7,373 bases of DNA from Candidatus Rifleibacteriota bacterium (GCA_016213865.1 JACQZL010000169.1:1-7373); one strand, 5' to 3'; positions 1 to 6,478 are shown, counted from the stretch's first letter. A program made the numbers and translations. Notes: generated by a model not told the origin, from the sequence alone.

Positions 1-108
1 ACACCAGTGCATAGAACCCGGGCGAATTCGCGCACATGCGCGCGCGATATAAGCACGTGTCAACATGTGCCACCGGCATGTCAGGAGTTCTGAGACTGGC
101 GAAGAGCC
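1..108 (-). other. Atypical 3' stretch of the RHS frame
   Basis: After YYYRARW the RHS frame stays open for 35 more codons, but the expected YDPxxGRFLSxDP motif is absent in all three minus-strand frames. Codon choice changes to AT-ending triplets (AGT, AGA, ACT, CCT, GCA, CAT, GTT, TTA, TAT, AAT), unlike the gene upstream. The stretch is unusually dense in six-base palindromes: CCCGGG 17-22, GAATTC 24-29, CACGTG 54-59, ACATGT 63-68. It may be foreign DNA joined to the gene, a recombined toxin tip, or a contig-end artefact. Confidence 0.5.
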
Positions 109-3100
109 ACCTCGCCCTATAGTAGTACTGTTCGAGCGGGGGCGTCCACTCTCTCCCCGTGAACCCGAAGCGGTTCTGCGTCCCATACGGATCGCTCCAC
201 ACCCTGGGCGCCCCGAACGCCGCGAACGCGTACGTTGCCTTCGTCGCGCACGACGTGTCCGTCAGGCTGGCCACGCTCCCCAGGTGGTCGGCGAGCACGC
301 TCAGCGTCTCCCCGGTCCCTGGAAGGTGCTGCGCGAGGTGCTCGTCGGTGCCGAGGCCGGAGAGGTAGCCCCGCACGTGCTGGCCGGCGCCGTCGATATC
401 GGCCATGATGCTCCAAGTCCACGGGTCCCACATGAACCGCACGGGCGCGCTGGTGTGCGGCGCCGTCAGGCGCCAGCCCAGCCACTGCTCGGGGAGGTAA
501 CTGTAGGTTAGCACCTGCCCTGACGGCAAGCTGACTGCCACGAGCATCGAGCGGGTGTCCCAGTAGTAGCTCGTCGGCGTGGTGGCGCCGCTGGCGAGCT
601 GGCTCGCCATCTCGCCGTTCGGCGTCCACGCGAAGGCCACCGCCTCCGTCGTCCCTGGTCCCGCCGTCGCAGTGAGCTGGTCGGCGTCGTCGACGTAGTA
701 GCTCGTGACGCCACCCGCGGTCGTGAGGCTGCTCCGGTTTCCGCTCCCGTCATACGTGAGCTGCTCCCACGCGCCGTCCGGATATGACGCGCTCGTTAGC
801 TGGTCCAGCCAGTCGTACCCGTAGTCGTGCTGGCCCTCGGTGTCCACCCGGCGCGTGATGTTGCCGCGCGCGTCGTAGGTCAGCGTCTCGGAGAACACCA
901 CCGAGTCGTCGGGCCGCCTGTACTCGAGCGCGGTCAACCGGCCGTTAGCGTCGTGGGTGTAGCTGCAGACAATCCCATTCGGAAGGGTCAGGGAGGTCTT
1001 CTGCCCCGCGCCGTTGTAGGTGTAGGCGACGTTGCCCATCGTCGCGTGCTGGATGGCGGTGACGCGGTTCCTGTTGTCGTAGGTGTAGGTGGCGGTGGAG
1101 TTGGGCTGGCCGGCGACCGAGAGGCTGGTGAGGTTGCCGACGGCGTCCCAGTCGCGAAGGACGGTTCGGTTGAGGTGGTGGTGGTTGATGGCGGTGACGC
1201 GGTTGAGGGCGTCGAAGGTCTGCTCGATGGCGACGTTGGTGTCGGTGACGCGGAGCATGTTGCCGACCGCGTCGTACTGGCAACGGACCACGTTCTCCTC
1301 GGAGTTGTCGGGGCGGAAGTAGCGGGCCTCGACCATCCGCCCGGCTGCGTCGTGGTTGTAGCCGATGCGCTGGCCCTTGGGGTCGGTCTTCTCGACGACG
1401 TGTCCGGCCGCGTCGTACTTGTATGTGCGGGTCCTGCCCAGCGGGTCCGTCTTACTGGTCAGACGGTTGGTCGCGTCGTAGGAGAAGGCCCAGGTCTTGC
1501 CGCGTCCGTTCACCACCGTGATCACGTTCCCGTTCAGGTCGTACCCGTAGTTTACCGTAACCTCGTTGGTCGTGCCAACAGCCCGGGTGATCGAGGCGAC
1601 CCGGTTGAGGGAATCATAGATGTACTCGTCTCGTACCTGGAGCGCCGTCCCGTAGGCCCGAACCACCGCCGTACGATTGCCCGCCAGGTCGTACTCGAAG
1701 CGCGTGACGGTGCCATCGGGGTCGACCCGCTCGAGCTGCGGGTTGAGGCCGTCGTAGCTGTACTGGGTCGTGTTCCCCAGGGCATCGGTCGTGGCGATGA
1801 GGTTGCCGACGGAATCGTAGCCAAAGCGTGTGACCGATCCGTCGGGGGCGGTCACGGCGATCGCCCGGCCCAGTTCGTCGGTGGTCGTGACCGTCGTGTG
1901 GCCGCGCGCATCGATGACCCGCACCCGGAACCCGTTGCCGTCGTAACCGTAGACGGTCTCGCCGCCCCCGGCGTCGATGATCCGCTCCAGGCGGTGGTTG
2001 AGGTCGTACTCGTAGTGAGTCTCGCGGCCCAGCGGGTCGGTGGTACACGTCAGACGCCCCTCGGAGTAGCCGTACCGGGTCGTGTTGCCGAGGGCGTCGG
2101 TCTCGGAGGTCTTGTTGCCCCAGGGGTCGAAGGCGGCGGTGGTGACGTTTCCGTTCGGATCGACTCGGGCCACGGTGTTCCCCGCGGCGTCGTAGTCGAG
2201 GCTGACAACGGGGCGGGTGGTCTCCTGCGAGGTGCCCACCGCAACCTCGGGCTGGTAGATGTCCGTGACGCGCCCCAGGTCGTCGTGGACGTAATCGGTG
2301 ACGCGGCCGAGGGCGTCGGTGACGGTGTCGCGGTTGCCCTCATCGTCGTAGGTGTAGGCGACGGTGACTGAGGAGGAGCCGAGGGTGCGGGACTGGGAGG
2401 TGACGCGAGCGGCCTCGTCATACCCGTTGGTGGTGGTGTTGCCCGCGGGGTCGACGATGGTGTCGACGACGTTGGAGGTGGTGTAGGTGTAGGTCGTCGT
2501 GCGGTCGAGGGCGTCGGTGGTTGCCGTGAGGTTGTTGACCGAATCGTATTCGTGGCGCGTCGTGTTGCCGAGGGGGTCGGTCGTCGCGATCAGGCGGTTC
2601 TCGGAGTTGTATTCGTTCCGGGTGACGTTAAAGAGCGGGTCGACGATGCGGGTCGTGTTCCCGGCGTCGTCATGCCATCGGTACGTGACGTGTCCCGTCG
2701 GGTCATAGCTTCCGATGAGGTTGCCGCTGGCGTCATAGCGATCCTCCTGGATGGCGCCGTTTGGCCACTGGACACTGGTCAGATGGCCTGTGGAGTCGTA
2801 CCATCGCTTGCTGATCGCGGAGGTGTCGTCGACCGGGTGCTCCTGGACGGTCTGGTCCCCGTAGGTGCGGACGTACGTGCGACCCTGGTTGGTGTAGGTG
2901 GCCACGCGGCCGAAGAAGTCGTACGTGAAGGTGTTGACGACCTCGCCGTTGCGGTTCGTGACCGAGGTGAGCAGGTGGATCCTCTGGTCGCTCTCGTACT
3001 TGTAGACGATATGCCCTCCGTCGGGGTAGGTTGCGTCAGTGAGGTTGCCGTGCTGGTCGTAGGCGTACTCCCAGTCGTAGTAGCCATCGGTGATCTGGAT

Positions 3101-3646
3101 GACCTTGTTCTGCTGGTTGTAGGTGAACGTCCAGACGATCCCGTTTTGGTCCTGGTAGGTCGAAAGGCGGCCCTGGGAGTCGTACTCGAAGGTGCACTCG
3201 ACGCCGTGGGGGTCGACCTGGGTCTCGATCTTGCCATCCGGCCGGAACAGCCACTTCTCGCCGTTGTTGAACTCGAGCGTCAAGGCCCCCTGAGCGTCGT
3301 CAGTGAGCGACTTGGCGAGGTTGGTGCATCCCAGGAGGTCGTAGAAGTGGGCGCCCGATTCCTTGAACGTCATCACCTCGCCCGTCGGGATGCGGATGTG
3401 GACAGCCGCGTACGGATTCCGGTCCAGGTCGTAGGCGCACACCCGCACGGCCTTGATGTCCAGGGAGGACGTCCACATGGGGCCAAAGGGCCCTTCCAGG
3501 AAGCCGAGGGAGTCGTAGTTGCGGCAGGCGGGCTGCTCGCCGGCGAACCCGGCGACGGCTCCCGACAGCAAGAGCACCGCGCCAATGAGAGCCAGCGGAG
3601 CCAATCTGGAAGACGTTCCCAGGGCAGCGGCACGGTTGGCGCTCAT
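1..3646 (-). CDS. Exported RHS/YD-repeat protein, C-terminus beyond window
   Basis: The frame is open from ATG 3646 to the window edge (1215 codons) with no stop; the frame agrees at both ends, so there is no net frameshift. Residues 1-36 form a Sec signal peptide: arginines, then a hydrophobic core around LAPLALIGAVLLLSGAVAG. Residues 40-150 are an N-terminal region ending in WLFRPDGKIE. From about 152 to 1080 I count some 38 YD-type units spaced 20-25 residues apart (YEYDLNHRL, FGYDSVGNL, YKYDAAGHV). The RHS core follows, with DHLGSV at 1120-1125, FGFTGRE, and YYYRAR at 1174-1179. In this family the YD repeats fold into a hollow shell, and a variable C-terminal tip, often a toxin, follows the core. 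That tip would lie left of the window, so no toxin can be named. No PAAR or other type VI secretion module is present; the signal peptide implies Sec export. A GGGGAGG ribosome site and a one-base overlap couple it to the upstream gene. Family certain; function as toxin or adhesin inferred. Confidence 0.93.
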   Translation of the reverse strand, partial: MSANRAAALGTSSRLAPLALIGAVLLLSGAVAGFAGEQPACRNYDSLGFLEGPFGPMWTSSLDIKAVRVCAYDLDRNPYAAVHIRIPTGEVMTFKESGAHFYDLLGCTNLAKSLTDDAQGALTLEFNNGEKWLFRPDGKIETQVDPHGVECTFEYDSQGRLSTYQDQNGIVWTFTYNQQNKVIQITDGYYDWEYAYDQHGNLTDATYPDGGHIVYKYESDQRIHLLTSVTNRNGEVVNTFTYDFFGRVATYTNQGRTYVRTYGDQTVQEHPVDDTSAISKRWYDSTGHLTSVQWPNGAIQEDRYDASGNLIGSYDPTGHVTYRWHDDAGNTTRIVDPLFNVTRNEYNSENRLIATTDPLGNTTRHEYDSVNNLTATTDALDRTTTYTYTTSNVVDTIVDPAGNTTTNGYDEAARVTSQSRTLGSSSVTVAYTYDDEGNRDTVTDALGRVTDYVHDDLGRVTDIYQPEVAVGTSQETTRPVVSLDYDAAGNTVARVDPNGNVTTAAFDPWGNKTSETDALGNTTRYGYSEGRLTCTTDPLGRETHYEYDLNHRLERIIDAGGGETVYGYDGNGFRVRVIDARGHTTVTTTDELGRAIAVTAPDGSVTRFGYDSVGNLIATTDALGNTTQYSYDGLNPQLERVDPDGTVTRFEYDLAGNRTAVVRAYGTALQVRDEYIYDSLNRVASITRAVGTTNEVTVNYGYDLNGNVITVVNGRGKTWAFSYDATNRLTSKTDPLGRTRTYKYDAAGHVVEKTDPKGQRIGYNHDAAGRMVEARYFRPDNSEENVVRCQYDAVGNMLRVTDTNVAIEQTFDALNRVTAINHHHLNRTVLRDWDAVGNLTSLSVAGQPNSTATYTYDNRNRVTAIQHATMGNVAYTYNGAGQKTSLTLPNGIVCSYTHDANGRLTALEYRRPDDSVVFSETLTYDARGNITRRVDTEGQHDYGYDWLDQLTSASYPDGAWEQLTYDGSGNRSSLTTAGGVTSYYVDDADQLTATAGPGTTEAVAFAWTPNGEMASQLASGATTPTSYYWDTRSMLVAVSLPSGQVLTYSYLPEQWLGWRLTAPHTSAPVRFMWDPWTWSIMADIDGAGQHVRGYLSGLGTDEHLAQHLPGTGETLSVLADHLGSVASLTDTSCATKATYAFAAFGAPRVWSDPYGTQNRFGFTGREWTPPLEQYYYRARWLFASLRTPDMPVAHVDTCLYRARMCANSPGFYALV

Positions 3647-3648
3647 CA
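3644..3648 (-). other. TGATG stop/start overlap
   Basis: The TGA of the cysteine-rich protein gene (3648-3646) shares its last base with the ATG of the RHS gene (3646-3644). This arrangement is typical of translational coupling and argues that the two genes are co-transcribed. Confidence 0.85.
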
Positions 3649-4311
3649 GTAGCCTCCCCAGAGCAAGCCGCCGTCGGGGCTGCCGAGGTCAGTTCCGCCG
3701 CCGCTGGCGCGGCCTCCCCTCGGATTGGAGGTCGAAGGTCCTGGCGAACTGAAGCGGCAAGGGCGGCAGGCGTCAGCCTGGACCGGGGCTGTCCGCAATC
3801 TCCCCGGACGGACCTTCGTGGGGAACATCGCGGTCATCTCGAGGATCAGGGGCAAACCGTTGGGCCCGCACCTCCCGTCGCGGCCCTGCAGGTGGGCGAG
3901 GTAGTACCCTTCGCTCACGGCGACGTCGTAGTGAGAGGGGCCCATGCTGGAAAGCAGGAAGGTGCTCTCCCAGACCGCGGGTTGGGGAATGAGCTCATCC
4001 CAGATGTGTTCTCCGCACCAGTAGTAGAGGCAACTGCAGGTCGCATCATAGACGACGTGACACCACGGGACCGGGTAGATGCCACGGCTCGTGACGCGGG
4101 CACCGGCTTCGACGACGCCCCGCGGCGTCTTCTTGTAGTACCGTGTGAGCTGGGAAGCGGTGCCACCGCTGACGAACCACGCCAGCGACGTGGTCGGCTC
4201 CGTCCAGTGACACGCCGCCGTTGGGATGTTCCTGAAGGGAACGTGCTGTCGATAGAACATGTTCTGACCCCGGGCGCAAGGCGCCACGAGGCCAGTGAGG
4301 GCGACGGCCAA
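3646..4311 (-). CDS. Exported cysteine-rich protein of unknown function
   Basis: I do not recognise the family. The frame reads as 221 residues from a TTG codon at 4311, the only usable start codon in frame nearby. A signal-peptide-like stretch (ALTGLVAPCARGQ) opens it, but the positive residues a signal peptide needs (RVLTRIT) lie just upstream of the TTG, so the true start is probably missed or a frameshift hides it. The mature part has eight cysteines (34, 84, 92, 94, 99, 148, 182, 185), including a CxCx4C cluster and a CxxC pair, consistent with disulphide bonds or metal binding outside the cytoplasm. The middle is rich in Trp and Tyr; the last 35 residues are Gly/Ser/Pro-rich and look disordered. 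It directly precedes and overlaps the RHS gene by one base. A role as a partner, carrier or immunity factor of the RHS protein is possible but is inferred from position only. Confidence 0.72.
   Translation of the reverse strand: MAVALTGLVAPCARGQNMFYRQHVPFRNIPTAACHWTEPTTSLAWFVSGGTASQLTRYYKKTPRGVVEAGARVTSRGIYPVPWCHVVYDATCSCLYYWCGEHIWDELIPQPAVWESTFLLSSMGPSHYDVAVSEGYYLAHLQGRDGRCGPNGLPLILEMTAMFPTKVRPGRLRTAPVQADACRPCRFSSPGPSTSNPRGGRASGGGTDLGSPDGGLLWGGY
3653..3659 (-). promoter_or_regulatory. Ribosome binding site of the RHS gene
   Basis: On the minus strand GGGGAGG lies six bases before ATG 3646. It fixes that ATG as the start, which also gives a complete signal peptide. The site is inside the last codons of the upstream cysteine-rich gene. 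Confidence 0.8.
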
Positions 4312-4912
4312 GGTGATTCGTGTGAGGACGCGACCAGCTCCATACGTTGCCGCCCCGCCAACTTGTCGGATCGATGTATTGGCGGTCGAAGACGAAGTTG
4401 AAGTACGGCGACTCCTCTTCCTCCCCGCCGGTTTGTCGGTGTACCGCTTCCGGGGTCAACGGCAAGACCTCGACCTGGTAAGTGGCCGTGGCGGCTTGCC
4501 CCCGGCTGTTGACTGTCGAGTTCGTGAGGACGTGAACGCCGGGCCGCATTTCATGCGTCGTGTAGCTCGTCGGAGCACACGGGGGCAGAGAGTGGAACCC
4601 GTAGACCGGTGGCGATGGCGAGGGGACTGCAGTCAGGAGGTGCCCGTCCAGATCGGAGGTCACCGTGACTGGCAAGCTGCCTTCAACCAGGTCGGCGGCT
4701 TGCGCCAGATAAGGCACGGGGTTTCCGTGGTAGGCGGCACGCGCGGCCCTGAGATGGCCGCATGCTGGAATTGCACTTGGGGAGAACCCCATCACTTCGG
4801 GCGGTGGCCTGGTCGTGATGGAGAGGACCGTCGTCGAGGTGGTCGTCTGGCCTCGATTGTCGGTCACCGCAAGGGTGAGGTGCCGATCGTCGGAGAGCTG
4901 TTCCGTCGAAAG
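4046..4912 (-). CDS. Ig-like (PKD-type) repeat protein, N-terminus lost
   Basis: The frame is open from a TTG at 5062 to a stop at 4046, but only about 4330-4885 reads like protein. It shows two Ig-like strand patterns: HLTLAVTDNRGQTTTS at about 4882-4820, a form common in PKD/cadherin-like modules (LTxxVTDxxGxT), and a more diverged copy (GVHVLTNSTVNSRGQ, YQVEV) at about 4540-4465. Cysteines fall at about 4762 and 4579. Such modules occur in exported, surface-bound proteins. There is no signal peptide and no convincing start: upstream of 4885 the same bases encode a secretin tail on the other strand, so the N-terminus seems to have been cut off by a rearrangement. The left 266 bases overlap the cysteine-rich gene in another frame and are probably not translated this way; the real end may be near 4330, or a frameshift may join the two genes. 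ATG 4792 is the best internal start if the gene is still expressed. Domain assignment is moderate; function unknown. Confidence 0.5.
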   Translation of the reverse strand, partial: LSTEQLSDDRHLTLAVTDNRGQTTTSTTVLSITTRPPPEVMGFSPSAIPACGHLRAARAAYHGNPVPYLAQAADLVEGSLPVTVTSDLDGHLLTAVPSPSPPVYGFHSLPPCAPTSYTTHEMRPGVHVLTNSTVNSRGQAATATYQVEVLPLTPEAVHRQTGGEEEESPYFNFVFDRQYIDPTSWRGGNVWSWSRPHTNHLGRRPHWPRGALRPGSEHVLSTARSLQEHPNGGVSLDGADHVAGVVRQRWHRFPAHTVLQEDAAGRRRSRCPRHEPWHLPGPVVSRRL

Positions 4913-4915
4913 CGC
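4865..4915. other. Putative rearrangement or assembly breakpoint
   Basis: Secretin homology on the plus strand begins here, and Ig-like homology on the minus strand ends here. Each gene is missing its 5' part, which should lie where the other gene now sits. The exact joint cannot be fixed by eye because both frames stay open through it. No transposase, terminal repeat or target duplication was seen next to it. Confidence 0.55.
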
Positions 4916-5050
4916 ACCGAGGTGCTGACGCGCGAGATCGTGATGACCGTGACCCCGCGGATCGTCGACGACCGTGGCACGGCCTCGTCCGGCTCGGGTC
5001 GCGTCACCACGTCGCCGGGGACCGGGAGGGCCGTGGGAGGCTCCCGATGA
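4871..5050 (+). pseudogene. C-terminal fragment of a secretin (GspD/PilQ-like)
   Basis: About 59 codons ending in TGA at 5048-5050 match the end of outer-membrane secretins. GEVPIVGELF corresponds to the family's GDIPxLGxLF, and REIVMTVTPRIV to its terminal xELxxxxTPRIV beta-barrel strand. The tail after that is Ser/Gly/Thr-rich. The rest of a secretin (N0-N3 domains and most of the barrel, several hundred residues) should lie to the left but is absent. The frame stays open back to a GTG at 4295, but that stretch is antisense to the Ig-like and cysteine-rich genes and shows no secretin motifs. The TGA overlaps the ATG of the pseudopilin gene (ATGA), the spacing expected in an intact secretion operon, so the 3' end is in its native context. 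A complete secretin would form the outer-membrane pore for pseudopilus-driven export; this remnant cannot. The assignment rests on a short motif region. Confidence 0.65.
5035..5040 (+). promoter_or_regulatory. Ribosome binding site of the pseudopilin gene
   Basis: GGGAGG lies six bases before ATG 5047 and nine before ATG 5050. Both ATGs are usable; the first is preferred for spacing and for its overlap with the secretin stop codon. Confidence 0.7.
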
Positions 5051-5484
5051 TGCGCCGCGCAACGGCCGGCCTGAGCCTGGTCGAGATCACAATCGTCGTC
5101 GTCGTCCTGGGCATCCTTGCCACGGCCGCCCTGCCGATGGCCGAGGTGACAGCGCGCAGGCGGGACGAGCTGGAGCTGCGCCGGGTGCTCCGCGAGGTCA
5201 GGACAGCCATCGACCGTTTCGCCGAGGACCGGGCGCGAAGGCGTCGCGGGCGCAACTGGCACGAGCACTACCCGAGGGACCTGGACGAGCTGGTCGAGGC
5301 CCGCTACCTGAGGCGCGTGCCTCGCGATCCGACGACCCGGTTGCGGGAGTGGCGCCTGATCGGGACAGGAGACCCGCCCGACGATGCCGATCTCCCCCCT
5401 GCCCGGCCTCTCCCCACCGGGGGATGGTCGGCTGGAGGGCTGCCCGGCCAACTTCCGACTCTCGCCGAGGAGGGACGTCAGTGA
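5047..5484 (+). CDS. GspG-like type II secretion pseudopilin
   Basis: This is a 145-residue prepilin-type protein. Residues 1-8 form a short basic leader ending in glycine. A prepilin peptidase would cut between Gly8 and Leu9 and methylate the new N-terminus. Glu13 is the conserved Glu at mature position +5 (LSLVEITIV), followed by one hydrophobic helix to about residue 30. Residues 36-65 form a charged helix (RRRDELELRRVLREV), and YPRDLDELVEARYLRRVPRDP at 75-95 matches the GspG pattern in which YP..L..L....YL..LP.DP precedes the C-terminal sheet. The usual Ca-binding C-terminal loop is not clear; residues 105-145 are instead Pro/Gly-rich and may be disordered. It would build the periplasmic pseudopilus with the secretin encoded just upstream. 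The ATG overlaps the secretin TGA, and its own TGA overlaps the GTG of the next gene, so the three form a coupled operon. A minor pseudopilin is the alternative assignment. Confidence 0.85.
   Translation: MMRRATAGLSLVEITIVVVVLGILATAALPMAEVTARRRDELELRRVLREVRTAIDRFAEDRARRRRGRNWHEHYPRDLDELVEARYLRRVPRDPTTRLREWRLIGTGDPPDDADLPPARPLPTGGWSAGGLPGQLPTLAEEGRQ
5467..5473 (+). promoter_or_regulatory. Ribosome binding site that sets a GTG start
   Basis: GAGGAGG lies seven bases before GTG 5481. That GTG overlaps the pseudopilin stop (GTGA, 5481-5484). This site is why the start is placed here rather than at codons further upstream in the same open frame, which reaches back to 4974 and is only a shadow there. 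Confidence 0.8.
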
Positions 5485-6287
5485 ACCGAATCGAAACGCT
5501 GCTCGCAGTTGGACCTCGGGTCGTCAGGTGGGTGCTGTCCGGGCCGGTCGCCTCGCTGGCAGTGACTGGCACCTTGTCGGCCCAACCCGTCGCCGAGCCC
5601 AGCAAGGCGGTCACGCCGGGTCTCGTTCTGGGAACGAAACCGGCCGAGACCCTGGCCAGGCTGCTCGCCTCCCAGGGTCTCGTGGCCGCCGCGGTCGGGG
5701 AGTGCGACCTGGCGTTCGGGCTGGAGACGCTCGAGTCGCTGGCCAGAGAGGCGGCCTTCCCCATCCTGGCAGCCAACCTGACCACCAAGGGGGGCCGCCG
5801 TCCTTTCCGCGGGGCCGCCGTCGTCCCTTGCGGCGGCAACCGCATTGCCTTCATCGCTCTGGCCTCCCCGAGCCTCTCGATCCAGGCGCTGCACCCTGCC
5901 CTGCGGCTAGAACCTCCAGCCAAGGCGCTCACCCGCGAGTTGGCCGCCGTGCGCGGGAGGGTGGGTCACGTCGTCCTGCTGGCCCACCTGCCGGCCGCCG
6001 AGGCCGAGGCCCTGGTCCGCAAGGTACGGGGCGTGGACGTGGCCATCCTGGGGCACGGTGCCGGCCGGACCCGCGAGCCCCGGCGCGTGGGCAAGACTCT
6101 CGTGGTCGGCTCCGACGTCCGCGGACGGGAGCTGGGCGAGCTGACGCTGGTGTCCGGCCCGGGCGGACCCGTGTGGAAGCACCGGCTCATCGCCCTGACG
6201 CCCAGCCTGGGCGAGGATCCGGCGGTCGCAGCCGTGGTCGAGCGGGTCCACCGTGAGCAACCGCCTGCGGCCCCGGCGAGGGACTGA
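5481..6287 (+). CDS. 5'-nucleotidase-like exported protein, probably non-catalytic
   Basis: A 268-residue protein starts at GTG 5481. Residues 1-34 resemble a signal peptide (basic start, VASLAVTG core, possible cut after LSA). Residues 47-225 follow the later part of the UshA/5'-nucleotidase metallophosphatase fold: GLVLGTKPAETL, then AAVGECDLAFGLETLESLA, FPILAANL, VVLLAHL at 164-170, VDVAILGHG at 185-193 and KTLVVGSDVRGRELGELTL. The usual N-terminal DxH block is absent. The GD motif reads GL at 47-48, and the catalytic GNHDF block reads GECDLAFG at 73-80 (Asn to Glu, His to Cys). His169 and His192 remain. Most metal ligands are therefore gone, and hydrolysis of nucleotides is unlikely. Variants of this fold with GExDLAxG occur in environmental bacteria as I recall, so this may be a family trait rather than local decay. 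Translational coupling to the pseudopilin suggests an envelope role, possibly as a binding or structural protein. Confidence 0.78.
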   Translation: MNRIETLLAVGPRVVRWVLSGPVASLAVTGTLSAQPVAEPSKAVTPGLVLGTKPAETLARLLASQGLVAAAVGECDLAFGLETLESLAREAAFPILAANLTTKGGRRPFRGAAVVPCGGNRIAFIALASPSLSIQALHPALRLEPPAKALTRELAAVRGRVGHVVLLAHLPAAEAEALVRKVRGVDVAILGHGAGRTREPRRVGKTLVVGSDVRGRELGELTLVSGPGGPVWKHRLIALTPSLGEDPAVAAVVERVHREQPPAAPARD

Positions 6288-6478
6288 AGGGCGTGCTCGG
6301 CTCTCTCTGGGGCTCCCGGCTTGCAGCGGAGCGGTGCGGAGGGCCCAAATCGCTTGTGGCCCGGCGGTTTTCACGCCATCCACCCGCTCTTTCCCCTGGC
6401 CAACGCGTGGCTGGTCTTCGGCCTCTTCAGGTGGCCAGATAGCAGGCCATCGCAGGGCCCTCCTCGGTGCCGAGCCCG
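6288..6478. other. Convergent intergenic spacer
   Basis: The spacer lies between the stop codons of two converging genes. It holds only weak inverted repeats: GGGCC/GGCCC at 6341-6362 followed by a four-T run, TGGCC/GGCCA at 6432-6449, and CTCGG/CCGAG at 6463-6474. A terminator is plausible but none is convincing. A short stretch at 6369-6434 has very high third-position GC and a hydrophobic translation; it may be a gene remnant. Confidence 0.4.

Noticed and set aside
17..34. Possible cloning-vector or linker sequence (SmaI/EcoRI-like sites)
   Set aside because: The adjacent CCCGGG and GAATTC resemble a linker, but the match is too short to separate from chance in GC-rich DNA and the flanks do not continue as a known vector.
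827..2371. Long plus-strand open frame opposite the RHS gene (514 codons)
   Set aside because: It is antisense to clear YD repeats. The GC-rich third positions and periodic repeat structure of the real gene remove stop codons on the other strand, and the Val/Gly/Asp-rich translation has no domain character.
1..3646. CRISPR-like or tandem DNA repeat signal from the 60-75 base periodicity
   Set aside because: The periodicity comes from diverged YD protein repeats; the units are not identical at DNA level and the frame is continuous.
2552..3652. Second long plus-strand open frame opposite the RHS gene (366 codons)
   Set aside because: Same cause; it mirrors the RHS repeats and the signal peptide region and shows no recognisable motif.
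3744..3764. Possible extra copy of the GAAGCGGC repeat
   Set aside because: Only about 11 bases match one arm, there is no hairpin partner, and it lies inside the Cys-rich protein gene.
4295..4870. Upstream part of the secretin frame as a full gene from GTG 4295
   Set aside because: This portion is antisense to the Ig-like and Cys-rich genes and lacks secretin domains; only the last 60 codons fit the family.
5384..6256. Plus-strand frame of 290 codons overlapping the nucleotidase-like gene
   Set aside because: Arg/Gly/Pro-rich shadow of the real frame, which has a ribosome site, signal peptide and family motifs.
6341..6371. Rho-independent terminator
   Set aside because: The stem is only 5 bp with a 12-base loop, and the T-run is four bases separated from the stem by GGCGG.
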